From the NCBI RefSeq assembly GCF_036898095.1, contig NC_090739.1, positions 61,884,853 through 61,948,852 of the forward strand: a stretch of 64,000 nt of DNA, written 5' to 3'. Position numbers and translations under genes: made by a program. Every line of letters starts with the position of its first letter. Positions within the stretch are counted from its first letter, which is position 1. This stretch comes from Palaemon carinicauda. Its lineage: Eukaryota; Arthropoda; Malacostraca; Decapoda; Palaemonidae. The notes beneath the pieces were generated by a model, which saw only the letters and a list, made by a program, of their open reading frames with translations, ran no database searches and was not told the origin of the DNA. Positions 11,881-23,164 of this stretch are shown in pieces.

Positions 11881-13620
11881 GAGGCTGATCCTTTCATATG
11901 CTCAAGGATGTGATGTTTATACATGATGACAGTCGCATCCGTAGACCAACGAAGGCCTGACACATGTGCACATATGTTTGTAGTAGTCGATCCTTTTTCA
12001 TTTTGCTTTACACCTCCACTTTATTTTCTATCGTAATGGCTTTCCACTTTTTGGATGCACTGCTATCAGAATGAGTCTCCCTTAAGCTTTCCAAACACAA
12101 TGCACAGCAAATAAAGGCACCAAAATCCCAAATACATATAGTCAGCTAAGATGGTAATGAGATGCTAAACTGACAGGTAAGCACAACTATGCGGCCACGC
12201 AACTACATTAAGCAGACCGTCCGCTATGGTGTTTGACATAACTTTAAAAAATCAAAAATAGTTTTATTGTTTCTTTGTATGCAGAACCATGTCGTACATG
12301 CTCTCCAGAAGTTTCAGCCAATTATTTCTATAAAATAATGAAGATAAAGCGGTCATGAAATGATGACGTTATCTTACTGCATCGTCAGCATGACTGAGTT
12401 TGACAGAATCGTCTTTGCGTGTTTAGTTTTGCATGTACATAGCGATTTTTTCACTCACATTTCAAAATCTTCTACGTCTGGCAAAGATGGAAGACATTGG
12501 TAGAGGGTAGGAGAACGCAAACTACAATTTACGAGAAGACCAACAAGTTTCAAAGATGTATAGGAGTTATGATGCATGTGTGTTTGTTCACTTGCAGTTC
12601 GTATGTATATTGTGTTTTCGCAACGTCCTCGTGAACTATATAGCAAGGCCACACTAAGGTCAAAGAAAGAACAAAAAGCAAGCAGAGAGCAGCAAAAACA
12701 AACCAAGAAGAGAGGGAAACATGAACAAGAGTACTAAGCTGGACCATTCTAACTAAAACTCTGGCAACAATGAGAGGGCGCTGACAACTGATGACACCCT
12801 CACACCAATTGTATTAGTAAACTTATGATTTAAATACCTCATTTAAGAAGCCTTCATGTAGGAATAAACAATAAAAGTACTAAGCAAGGTTATCATGATA
12901 ATGGTTTTTTGATTTTTCTAAGAAAAATGTGAACATTTTTAGCAAATCTTTGGAAAATCATGAGTCAAAAACATTTACGGTACATTTCATTTTTCTCATT
13001 TATTGTTCAATTTTAGAGAGAAAGATATTGAAAAGGAATAAAAACTCCAAAATTTTTTGAGATAAAATTTTGATTTTCCTTTTTCTTTTTTCTCTTTTTT
13101 CGTGATTATTTTGCATCTAGACAAAAAAAATTAAGAAAAAATTCATTAAAAAAAAGAAAAGGAAAATTGAAAATCTGTCTCACAGAATTATTCGGTTTAT
13201 AAAGAAGTATAATTTTCAATACAACTGATGTCATATTAGTAGAGAAAAATGTACTTAAATTTCTTTTTAAAAATCCTGATTTTTGCTAATAAATCAAAGT
13301 TTTTGATCAAATGTCTTGAAATTTTTATATACTGAAGGTATTGTGTGTCTAAAACATATAAAAATGGTGTATTTTGAATTAGAAAAAAAAATGCAGGACA
13401 TAGTGGACGGTCCCCTTAACTGGTCTCCGCTACGGCAAGTAATTCATAGTACTGTATTAACAAATCAAACATCATTGCTCAAAACCAAATTATGCCGACT
13501 TTAAAGTACACACCTTATGAGAGCCTATTCGTAATAATGAATCGTCATAATTCACTACCACAGTAATCCAAGGACTATTAATAAAGAATGCTGGTGAAGA
13601 ATATTTTTCTCACATCATGG
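11881..13620. other. AT-rich intronic spacer
   Basis: No recognisable coding motifs. 12880-13300 is strongly A/T biased with runs of A and T on both strands. Short open frames here show no family features. Confidence 0.4.
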
Positions 13621-13639
13621 GTTTTAGAGATGAAGACAG

Positions 13640-14785
13640 AATCAGTACTGTATTTTTAATTAGGAAGATCATCAAAACATGGATAGCACTTGTTGTGAGG
13701 GACTTATTGGTCTAGGTTTTTTTAAACCAGTTACCTTCTGAGGGTGTGGATCCCTATAAATTCAGTTGCATGGTAATCATTATCCAGAGGTTACAACCTC
13801 CCTACCCTCAAGAGCCAAAATGTAATGCAGATCTCATCTCTTTAGATACTTTTGGTTTTTGGCTAAGATGAGGCAGGCCAGGGTCAAAATTAGAAGACTA
13901 CCTGGGATATGGTAATTAACTCCTGGTCCCTCGGGACAGGCAGCCAGTTCAACTCTTGCTCCCAAGACTAAAACTATTAAAAATATAGCTTTTTAAAGTT
14001 TTTTAATGGAGTTGGAGGAATTATTTAACTTAGCCAAAAACTCAAGAATCCTATCCAGACCAAGAGACAATATGACTTGGTAGATATGGTCTATGCAATG
14101 CAATAGACTGGGTGACCTTAGGAAACATGTCAAATTTTAGATCCGCATCAAATGCATACTTCGAGATGTTCCTTTAATGCAATTATATAACAAGATAATT
14201 GAAGGCTGGAGCTTCCTATCCTCAAAGAGGTGGACCAGAAAGGAAGCCAAATAGTACTGGGTTATCTGACGAGGTGATTTATTCCTTACAAAACCCATCC
14301 AAGTTTCCACACAAATTGGTAAGGTCTTGAAGATGAAGACCTCTTGAAGCTCATCAAATAATTCATATTGTGGGCTGAAAAATTCTTCTAAAAAATACAG
14401 GAGAAAACCGTAACATGAAGATTCTTGATCAGAACGGAGGAAGCAAAGGCACAGTAATCAGACTTCATACTTTGATACACCTGTGCAGACCAAAGAGGGG
14501 GCAGTCTTGGCTTAAAGATGCTGAAGCACAGGCCGTTTGGCCAAGGTGAAGCTATTAGCACAGCTGTCTCTGAAATTTCCAGAATGATATTCAAAGACTT
14601 CGGAATCAAACTCAGTGGAGCAAACAGATAGATTAATGACAATTTGTTCCATATTGATTCAAGAGCATCCCTTGCCACTACTTGAGAGCCCACATTCAGG
14701 GCTACATATACTGTAGTGGAAGTCAATGATTTTCTTTTGTCGCAAACAGGTCTATTTGGAGATCCAAAACAAACTCCATTATCTT

Positions 14786-14821
<36 letters not shown>

Positions 14822-16540
14822 TTGTCCAAGGTCCATTCTGTATGCAGGATGTCAGTCTGGATAGTGAACCAGACAGAAGGAATGACGAGAGGAACATCTC
14901 TCCCCTCAAGGAACTTTATAAAGGGAAGAGTCACTGCGTGAAGAGAATTCTCGAGCAGGACTACCCCCATTTTGAAGTAACCGACAGCTAGTTGGTTATC
15001 TACAAAAATCTTTATATGGCAGTTCCTTTGCTGAACAGTATCTCTTCATGTTAAGAAGAATGTCTTTAGTTCCAATATATGTGAAATACTGCAAACTGAG
15101 GAGGCCACTTTCCGAACAAAAGTCGCCTCTGAATGACCCCGCCCCCCACCCCACTGGTATGCATCTATATGAAGGACCATGGAAATCAGGGGAGGGACCA
15201 ATGAAACCGACGTGAAAAGGAATTAGATGATGTACATGGCCTGAAAATTCTTTCAACAACCAGGCAAATAATCTGAAAGGTTTAGAAACCCCTTTCATGA
15301 TGCTCTTCTCCACACCTAATTGAAATCTTTCAATATGGTCTTCAACATTGGGTTGACTATCAGGGTAAACTAAAATAGCCCCATATCATTTCTAGTGGCT
15401 TCCTGGTGGAGAAGCAGTATGAAAGAAAGAATCTGACCTTGCTTAGATTTCTTTCTTGAGATGTTTTTGTTACGTTTAGTGTGGTTTCACCATATTCCAT
15501 TGAAGATTTAGCCACTGAAATATCCTTGACCTTTGACCTAATTTTTGTATTTGAGGCATAAATCTTTTGTCTGTACCCAATTCCGCCAGTCATTTAAACT
15601 ATGACCTAAACTCCCTGTAACAGCTAGAGTTTAGATCATGACCTTGCTAACTTTGTAAACACTCTTGGGGCAATATTGCTCTGAACATGTATACACAGCT
15701 CCTAAGCCAAAACCCTAGGTAAGATTAAAAGTAATGACCATTAGAGACGTGCCAAAAAGAAACTTTTATATCTGCAGTATTGTATAGGCAAACTGTGGAC
15801 TAGAACAAAACAGATTAAAATGGCATCAGAACAAGTTCCTTCGGGATTACCTGAGGGTATGCTTTAAGGCATGAAATTTTGAATCTCCATGATTCTGGAA
15901 ATGCTGATAGGTTCTCAAAATTTATGTCAACGGTTGTCAAGTTTCTACGATATGCCGAAAAATATTCAACTCAAGCCAAAAGGTGCATTCATCACAGGAT
16001 CAAACTGCCTCTCATGCTCACATGGAGAGAGCTCAGTCGAAACTGTCTTTTATTTAATACTCTATTACAGGTTGCAGTGATGACTAACGAAGATCAAGTA
16101 GAGAACTTTAAGTTCGGTTTATATGGGGTATTGTAAGCGGAAGATGATTCACCCATGGGAAAGAGGCCACAGGGACTCTGAGGAGACAGCACAACTAAAC
16201 AATACCATATAAACATTCTTAGTAGCCTTCTGGAATTGGGAAGACAATGAAGGGAAGAAGGGTGGCATCTCTTCCTTCAACATTCGGTGGTGGAAGAACT
16301 TTCCTCTGAAAGAGCACCAGCAATGGCTCAAGAAACCCAACTTACTTAAGTTCACGTTGTTGTCAAAAGACCACACTAGAGAGGGATAGAACTGAAACTG
16401 ACATGTCTTCCAGAAGCAAATATGTTGGACAATGGCAGGTAGGAAAGAAAACTGTATCACATTTAAAATTGCAAGGAAATACTTAACATCCTTGGCTGCT
16501 TCTAATAATAGGCCTCAAACACAACAATCCGTTAGCATAA
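13640..16540 (-). mobile_element. Decayed DIRS-like element G
   Basis: The minus strand carries the RNase H-to-recombinase portion of a DIRS-like polyprotein, heavily broken. 15000-15313 gives GVSKPFRLFAWLLKEF and a PVGWGAGSF block (compare 'sGWGA' in RNase H). 14785-14970 gives DILHTEWTLDK (compare STEWSLDP). 14388-14700 gives SLIYLFAPLSLIPKSLNIIL and VLIASPWPN, equivalent to the 'YAFPPFxLLxxVL..LIAPxWP' connector in DIRS elements. A-runs at 14786-14816 and 16551-16597 lie in and beside it. The limits are uncertain because I could not identify its inverted repeats. Confidence 0.5.
14786..14816. repeat. Poly(A) run (poly(T) on minus)
   Basis: Homopolymer of about 31 bases inside the decayed DIRS copy G. 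It produces spurious poly-Lys and poly-Phe open frames. Confidence 0.95.
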
Positions 16541-16548
16541 TTACTGAA

Positions 16549-16550
<2 letters not shown>

Positions 16551-16597
<47 letters not shown>
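16551..16597. repeat. Poly(A) run
   Basis: About 46 consecutive A on the plus strand. It may mark an old retroposed 3' end, but no gene or LINE tail precedes it that I can recognise. Confidence 0.95.
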
Positions 16598-16598
<1 letters not shown>

Positions 16599-16883
16599 AA
16601 AAGCTAGATTATAAGGTAGTAAAGCCGTACGTTTATACAAGCTGCAGCTAAATTCAGGGTGGGTGGGACTTATCCTCCACCCGTCAGCAAGTACAATAAC
16701 CTCATTTGTATTCGCACAGGAACAAAGAAGCGTTTGTTACAGTATATACAAAGAAAGGCTCCAATCATGTTCCACAATATGCAGACTTCATTGAATAAAA
16801 AAAAAAAAACTGCAATCCTGGTATTCTCTCACACAAATATTAAAAAATGTTATTTTCATTAGTAAAATAAATTTTTGAATATA

Positions 16884-17043
16884 CTTACCCGATAATCATG
16901 TAGCTGTCAACTCCGTTGCCCCTACAGAATTCTACGGAAGGGATACGCCAGCGATCGCTATACAAGAGGGGGGCGCACTCACAAGCGCCACCTGTGGCCA
17001 GGTACCGCAGTACTTCTTGTTGACACCACTTCAATTTTTCCTC
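16884..17043 (+). repeat. DIRS A inverted terminal repeat (element 3' side)
   Basis: Starts CTTACCCGATAATCATGTAG and ends before CTCGGTCC. It is an almost perfect reverse complement of 24039-24197, with one visible length difference (GCCCCTACAG against GCCCGACAG). Confidence 0.93.
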
Positions 17044-17085
17044 GGTCCACTGGTTCTATGGGGAGGAAGGGTGGGTCAATTAAAT

Positions 17086-17170
17086 CATGATTATCGGGTA
17101 AGTATATTCAAAAATTTATTTTACTAATGAAAATAACATTTTTCAATATTAAACTTACCCGATAATCATG
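17086..17170. repeat. DIRS A internal complementary region
   Basis: Contains, back to back, the complement of the left terminus (ending TTTATTTTACTAATGAAAAT) and of the right terminus (TTTTTCAATATTAAACTTAC). This is the circle-junction template expected for DIRS-type replication. Confidence 0.9.
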
Positions 17171-17560
17171 TAGCTGATTCACACCCAGGGAGGTGGGTGA
17201 AAACCAGTGTACATGTATATCAAGAAGCTAAGTATCCCGTATTTCATATTATCAGTTATTCAAAATAACAATGAAATTACAAGTACCTGGTAAGGAAGTC
17301 GACTTGAGCCATTACTCTGACTTAAATAAGTTCGTCTTCCTTACTGAGCGCAGCGTTCCTCTTAGGAGGCTGAACAACTCTAAGGTGCTGAAGTATCAAG
17401 GGCTGCAACCCATACTAAAGGACCTCATCACAACCTTTAACCTCGGCGCTTCTCAAGAAAGAATTGACCACCCGCCAAATCAACAAGGATGTGGAAGGCT
17501 TCTTAGCCGACCGTACAACCCATAAAAAGTATTCAAGAGAAAGGTTAAAAGGTTATGGGA

Positions 17561-17791
17561 TTATGGGAATGTAGTGGCTGAGCCCTCGCCTACTACTGCA
17601 TTCGTTGCTACGAATGGTCCCAGGGTGTAGCAGTACTCGTAAAGAGACTGGACATCTTTGAGATAGAATGATGCAAACACAGACTTGCTTCTCCAATAGG
17701 TTGCATCCATAACACTCTGCAGAGAATGGCTCTGTTTGAAGGCCACTGAAGTAGCCACAGCTCCCACTTCATGTGTCCTTACCTTCAGCAA
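17561..17791 (-). pseudogene. DIRS A tyrosine recombinase, C-terminal part
   Basis: The frame reads LKVRTHEVGAVATSVAF, then YWRSKSVFASFYLKDVQS. In tyrosine recombinases of this group the block should be H-x-x-R; here it is HEVG, so the second catalytic Arg is lost, while the nucleophile context FYLKD is retained. The equivalent block in element B is HEVRAVATSVAF. The stretch between this and the N-terminal part (17800-18190) is frame-shifted. The recombinase would join the DNA circle to its target; this copy cannot. Confidence 0.83.
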
Positions 17792-18191
17792 AGCAAGGTC
17801 TTCTTCCTTCAGATGAGAATGTGCTTCCCTAATCAGAAGCCTGAATAGTAAGAAACTGAGTTCTTAGAACTTGGAAAAGAAGGTTTCTTGATAGCACACC
17901 ATAAGGCTTCTGATTGTCCTCGTAAAGGTTAAGACCTTTTTAGATAGTACCTAAGAGCTCTAACTGGGCAAAGTACTCTCTCCAGTTCATTCCCCACCAA
18001 GTTGGACAGGCTTGGGATCTCGAACGACTTAGGCCAAGGACGTGAAGGAAGCTCGTTTAGCAAAAACCGAGCTGCAAGGAACATGTAGCCGTTTCAGATG
18101 TGAAAACAATGATCCTGCTGAAGGCGTGGATCTCACTTACTCTTTTAGCTGTTGTCAAGCACACGAGGAAAAGAGTTTTTAATGTGAGGTC

Positions 18192-18932
18192 CTAAAAAGA
18201 GGCTGATTGGAGAGGTTCAAATCTTGATGACATAAGGAACCTTAGGACCACGTCTAGATTCCAGCCTGGAGTGGACAACCGACGTTCCTTTGAGGTCTCA
18301 AAAGACCTAGGGAGGTCCTGTAGATCTTTGTTGGTGGAAAGATCCAAGCCTCTGTGGCGGAAAACCGCTGCCAACATACTTCTGTAACCCTTGATCGTAG
18401 GAGCTGAAAGGGATCTTACTTTCCTTAGATATAACAGGAAGTCAGCAATCTGGGTTACAGTGGTACTGGTTGAGGAAACTGCATTGGTCTTGTACCAGCT
18501 ACGGAAGACTTCCCCTTGAGACTGATAAATTCTGAGAGTGGATGTTCTCCTTGCTTTGGCAATCGCTCTGGCTGCCTCCTTCGAAAAGCCCCTAGCTCTT
18601 GAGAGTCTTTCGAAAGTCTGAAGGCAGTCAGACGAAGAGCGTGGAGGTTTGGGTGTACCTTCTTTACGTGAGGTAGACGTAGAAGGTTCACTCCTAGAGG
18701 AAGAGTCCTGGGAATGTCGACCAGCCATTGCAGTACCTCTAAGAACCATTCTCTCGCGGGCCAGAGCGGAGCCAACCAACGTCAGCCGTGTCCCTTTGCG
18801 AGAGGAGAACTTCTGAAGTACCCTGTTGACAATCTTGAACGGCGGGAATGCATACAGGTCGAGATGGAACCAATCCAGCAGAAAAGCATTCACGTGAACT
18901 GCTGCTGGGTCTGGAATCGGAGAACAATACAA
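18192..18932 (-). pseudogene. DIRS A RNase H tail fused in frame to recombinase
   Basis: A single 246-codon frame starts with the RNase H connector (CSPIPDPAAVHVNAFLLDW, YAFPPFKIVNRVLQKF), passes through a Ser-rich linker and becomes the recombinase N-terminal domain (DCLQTFERLSRARGFSKEA, STLRIYQSQGEVFRSW, TIKGYRSMLAAVFRHRGLDL). In B the same two parts are in different frames, so an indel around 18780-18800 has fused them here. It stops after RFEPLQSASF, before the first catalytic Arg block (AAKRVSE in B). Confidence 0.85.
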
Positions 18933-19165
18933 CAGGAGTCTCTAGGTTATCGAGGTAGTGAACAGATCTATGGTTGGCTGACCCCACAGGGCCCAAAGTC
19001 TGCTGCAAACATTCTTGTGAAGGGTCCACTCTGTGGGGATGACCTGACCCTTCCGGCTGAGGTGATCTGCCATGACATTCATACCGCCCTGAATGAACCT
19101 CGTTACCAGCGTGAGCTTTCGATCTTTAGACCATATGAGGAGGTCCCTTGCGATCTAGAACAACT

Positions 19166-19426
19166 TCACGAAAGAGTCCCTCCCTGCTTGAAGATGTAAG
19201 CCAGGGCTGTGGTGTTGTCAGAGTCCACCTCCACCACTTTGTTAAGCTGGAGGGACTTGAAGTTTATCAAGGCCAGAAGAACCGCCAACAACTCCTTGCA
19301 ATTGATGTGAAGTGTCCTTTGCTCCTGATTCCATGTTCCCGAGCATTCCTGTCCGTCCAAAGTCGCACCCCAGCCCGTGTCTGATGCGTCCGAGAGGAGA
19401 CGGCGGTCGGGTTTCTGAACAGCCAA
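19166..19426 (-). pseudogene. DIRS A RNase H domain
   Basis: The frame shows LLSDASDTGWGATLDGQECS (first RNase H Asp in the DAS motif), LHINCKELLAVLLAL (catalytic Glu) and VEVDSDNTTALAYI (Asp in the DSD/DNTTA motif). These are the normal RNase H landmarks in order. The frame breaks just after FKQGGTLS. The role would be removal of the RNA strand during reverse transcription. Confidence 0.88.
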
Positions 19427-19628
19427 AGGTAGACTTCCTTGAGAAGAAAGCTGTTCTTACACCACGCGAGAGAAGACCTCCTCTCTTCGGAAACAGGAAC
19501 TGAGACCGTCTCTAGCGTCATGTCCTTTATCCAGTGAGCAGCTAGATGATACTGAAGGGGGGGAGGTGGAGTCTCCCTAACACGATGAACAGGGCCAGCG
19601 ATGAAAGTGTCCCTGTTAGACTCATCCA

Positions 19629-20042
19629 CTACCTGACTGAGCATCGGTTCCTTCTCAGCATGCTCTGGATGCATTCTAGGGCTTGGAAGATCCTTGGGGC
19701 CGACGGAAAAGCCCGAAAAGCTCGACTCTGAAGATCCATACCCAGGGAGACAATGGTCTGGGATGGGACGAGCTGAGACTCCTCAAAATTGACCAGGAGG
19801 CCCAGTTCCTTGGTCAGATCCATAGTCCATCTGAGAATCTCCAGACAGCGACGACTTGTGGGAGCTCTTAAAACCCAGTCGTCTGACGGAGCCGGACACA
19901 AGATCATGGTACTGCTGCACAGTCTGTGAACTGTCAACCATGGGGAAGCGAGGAAGTACAGTGACAACCCGAAGCTGTCTAGACTGTCTGGGTCGTACAG
20001 ACAACTCCTTATCGGGTTGCTGAGGTTGCCGCACTGCGTCAC
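19629..20042 (-). pseudogene. DIRS A chimeric Gag/RT remnant across deletion
   Basis: The first half is Gag-side sequence (MTQCGNLSNPIRSCL...). It joins at about 19885 to RT sequence starting SDDWVLRAPTSRRCLEIL, then KELGLLVNFEESQLVPSQ and FRAFPSAPRIFQAL. In B the matching residues are LDDWLIRTSS and onward, so everything N-terminal of the DDW motif, including RT motifs for template and dNTP binding, has been removed. The same Gag flank in C (around 38000) joins the RT at a different, later point, so the deletions are distinct. Confidence 0.8.
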
Positions 20043-20464
20043 AACAAGTCACTTCTGCTGGTTGTTGAACGTCTTCCCAGTGACACACTGACTCCGTAAA
20101 CAAAAAATCCTCTAACAAGGACTAAGCTTGGACTGCATGTCTTGCAACACAGCTCAAGGTCTATGGGAGCAGGTGTGGTAACAGACGGGGTTAGCGACTG
20201 AAGTGGAACCATTACCTTCCCTGGAAGCATGTTATGCTTAAATAAAAGTCCATATGAGGCTACGCAGCTAAAGGCTCCTCTCCAAATGACAGAGTCCTCA
20301 AGGGAATATCAGAAGGAGGGAGAAAAGCACTTTCTCATCTACAGGGACCATATCCGAGAAAAGCTAAGTTCTCTCAGTGAGGGTATCACTGGTGCAAAAG
20401 CAGCAGACTAGAAGGCAACGTTATGAAACTGCTTGACAGTCTAGTGAGTTGGCAACAACCAAAG

Positions 20465-20585
20465 ATGTGTGACTGAGAAGCATGCGGTAAGGTATGCAGA
20501 GCATGTTGTATGCAGAGCATGCTGTATGCAGAGCATGCTGTATGTAGAGCATGCTGTAAGGTAAGCAGAGCGTGTTGCATGGCGT
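20465..20585. repeat. Short tandem repeat, about 17 bp, in DIRS A Gag region
   Basis: 'gcagagcatgctgtatgcag'-type units repeat about six times with small changes. On the minus strand they encode degenerate HALHTACSAYSML-like peptides. The corresponding region of C has different repeats. Confidence 0.8.
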
Positions 20586-20599
20586 GTAACATTTCTCAG

Positions 20600-21045
20600 A
20601 AATTCCATGACCAGTGCTAGAGTGAGTAATATCGCATTACTGTCCATTGAAAGTGCACGTGCCGAGGGAATTGATTTAGACTGTTTTGTTGATGAATTTG
20701 ATAGCCGGCATGATAATCGTAGAATTAAGCTGCACTAAATGTACTATAATCTACTTCACCTCAGGAAAGGGAAACTCGCCCTGTTGGCAACACTGCATTA
20801 CTTCATGCATGCTTGCATGGGGTTTTAATATCAACATAAAATTTACCTTACATTCATAACTCATGATTCATTTTTGTTATGAAGATATTTTTGCCATATT
20901 TTGCGATTTTGTTAAAAATATATTGCAAGGAATACATATATATTTTTATATTAAGTAATACAAATAACCTCCATTATCATAATGTTTGTGTAGGCATACA
21001 TGTATATGATTACAAATGCAAGTTATGAAAGTAATGAGGTGTTAT
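20600..21045. other. AT-rich segment interrupting DIRS A Gag region
   Basis: About 450 bp with base composition unlike the GC-richer Gag sequence on both sides. There is no open frame of note and no similarity to C at the same place. It is probably an insertion or a recombined segment, but no terminal repeats or target duplication are clear. Confidence 0.4.
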
Positions 21046-21049
21046 ATTG

Positions 21050-22138
21050 TCATTTGTTATTTCCAAGTTGAATGGGAAGAGGCTCAAGTTGAGGAGAAAG
21101 TGGCAGATGCATGCGTTGAGGTGGCTGACTCATAGCATGAGGTTGCTGCCTCAAGAGTTGCGCTTGCTGTAAGGGTTGCGGATGCGCAGTAGCAGGTTCC
21201 TGAGGTGTGAGCTGCGAGAGTTGAGGTAGCGGCTGCGCAGAACGCAGTTCTTGTCTCGCGAGTTGAGGTTCCTGAGGTGCTAGCCTAAGGAGTTGAGGCT
21301 CTCGCCTTGAGGAGGGTTGAGGTCGCTGCAGCGAGTGCTGAGGTGGCTGCCTCATTGATGGAAGAGGTTGTCGTACCTCAAGAGATTGTTGCCTCGCTGG
21401 TGGAACCGCAAGCGGAAGCGGAGGAAGTAAGGCATAAGATTCCTGCTCCCATTGCTGAGGTTGCCTTAAGGAAGGCGGAGGTTGCTGCACACCGCTGGTA
21501 ACTGGCAACTCAGTACGCGGTAAGGTATCCTGAGGAACCTCAACATCGTACGCCTGGCAGACTGGACTGCGGTGAGGCGGAGCGATCGCAGGAGGAGGTG
21601 TAACCTTCTCAGCCTGACACTCACGCATTAAGACCGCAAGCTGTGACTGCATGGACTGCAGCAAAGTCATCTTGGGGTCGGCAGACGCTAAGGTCTGCTG
21701 AGGCAAAGCCTTAACAGAAGATGAGGTCTGTTGCGGCATCACCTTACCTTTCTTAGGAGGTGTGCAGTCACCTGATGACTGCGGAGAGTCAGAGCTAACC
21801 CAATGACTGCATCCGGGTTGTTGAACTCTAGAGGTCTGGACTTTACGTTTAAGAGGTCTTGAAACCTGAGTCCAGCGTTTTCTCCCCGAAATTTCTTCTG
21901 CAGACGAGTAAAATAAGGGCTCAATCGTCTGCGGGTGGGAGTGACGGTCTCTGTAAGACACGCCCGCAACCACCGAGGATACTTCTGTGCGCCGATCAAG
22001 GCCTGCCGAACCCTTTTGCCCTTCGACATTGCTTCTCCCCTGGGCTTGGGAGCTTGCAAGAGGTCCCGGACTGGGAGGACGACTGGCACGCACAGAAGTA
22101 CCCTCACGCACAACACTGACACACTTTGCGCTAATCAC
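21050..22138 (-). CDS. DIRS A Gag-like protein, Gln/Pro-rich
   Basis: A 362-codon open frame. The N-terminal half contains SSQAQGRSNVEGQKGSAG and LFYSSAEEISGRK, which align in order with B (SSQTYGRSNVERLKGTRS, ALSPSSDEGSGSE) and C (APMPQGRSNVEGLMGSTG). ADPKMTLLQSMQSQLAVLMR is a short predicted helix matched in B by VDPKWSMLVTMKEQLSLLMD. The C-terminal half is a run of Gln/Pro/Leu/Arg-rich repeats (for example RQPLPSMRQPPQHSLQRPQP). It ends at the junction with the AT-rich segment, so it lacks the basic nucleocapsid-like tail seen in B and E. Likely structural protein; the exact start is uncertain (ATT/ATG context). Confidence 0.72.
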   Translation of the reverse strand: MISAKCVSVVREGTSVRASRPPSPGPLASSQAQGRSNVEGQKGSAGLDRRTEVSSVVAGVSYRDRHSHPQTIEPLFYSSAEEISGRKRWTQVSRPLKRKVQTSRVQQPGCSHWVSSDSPQSSGDCTPPKKGKVMPQQTSSSVKALPQQTLASADPKMTLLQSMQSQLAVLMRECQAEKVTPPPAIAPPHRSPVCQAYDVEVPQDTLPRTELPVTSGVQQPPPSLRQPQQWEQESYALLPPLPLAVPPARQQSLEVRQPLPSMRQPPQHSLQRPQPSSRREPQLLRLAPQEPQLARQELRSAQPLPQLSQLTPQEPATAHPQPLQQAQLLRQQPHAMSQPPQRMHLPLSPQLEPLPIQLGNNK

Positions 22139-22479
22139 TTATCACTTTTGAATTTCTGTTTGCACTTATTTCACTGAACTCGAAACTTTAAGTGGTTTGT
22201 ACCTGAAACACGCAATTCTATCCTTCCTTAAAAGTTAGTAATTGCGAAAACAGAATTACAATGTAACAGAAAAATCTAATGAAAGATAAATAATTCAGTG
22301 GCTGGAAAGAGACTAAACACTAGATCAAATAAACTACGTTTAAAATCTCTCATCGCATAAAGCTTGAGAACAAGAATAAACTCTAGAAACGTTTACCTTC
22401 TTCCCCTAAAGAGACTAGGGAGAAGAGCAAAAACGATAACAACGTTACTCGCTTGAACGAAACGTTTATCCAGCTCTCT

Positions 22480-22515
22480 CTCCCTCCGTCTCTATCTCTC
22501 TCTCTCTCTCTCTCT
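22480..22515. repeat. (TC)n tract in DIRS A 5' region
   Basis: CTCTCTCTCCCTCCGTCTCT followed by TC repeats. The same tract is present in C at 40580-40615, so it belongs to the element. Confidence 0.8.
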
Positions 22516-22838
22516 TGACTTAGAACCTGAGAGAAGAGCCCAATCATATATACTCGTTAAAACATATTATTGTTAAAGGAAAAAAACTGAAAGATTTCCC
22601 AAATAAAAAGTTCCTTTATTAGAATTAAAACCATTAAGCTAAGAAAGAATGAACAAAACGCTATAAACGGTTTACTCTTACTGCAACGTGACACCGTGAA
22701 AATTCTCTCTCTATCGTAACGATAGAGCGCAAGTTGAACGTTCTGAACGTCAACAACTGCAGAGACAAAACAAAACGTTAGTTCAACTTTGAAACAGTAC
22801 GAGACTATCAAAGAAATTCTTTCAAAAACATTAAAATA

Positions 22839-22920
22839 CAGTGAACCCTCGCTACTTCGCGGTTCGACCATCGCGGATTCACCACTTCGCGGATTTTTTC
22901 CATAACCCATATATATACTG

Positions 22921-22983
<63 letters not shown>

Positions 22984-23066
22984 CATGTATCTATGTATAT
23001 ATGTATGCATGTATATATGTAGGTATGTATATGTGTATACATATAAATATATATATATATATATAA

Positions 23067-23164
<98 letters not shown>

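Noticed and set aside
14716..14991. Poly-Lys/poly-Phe ORFs near homopolymer runs (also 16432-16614)
   Set aside because: A-run artefacts overlying decayed DIRS sequence; the flanking residues match the DIRS minus-strand frame instead.
18714..19199. Plus-strand 161-codon ORF over DIRS A (and similar plus-strand ORFs across B, D and E)
   Set aside because: Antisense shadows of RNase H and recombinase coding sequence with no recognisable motifs.
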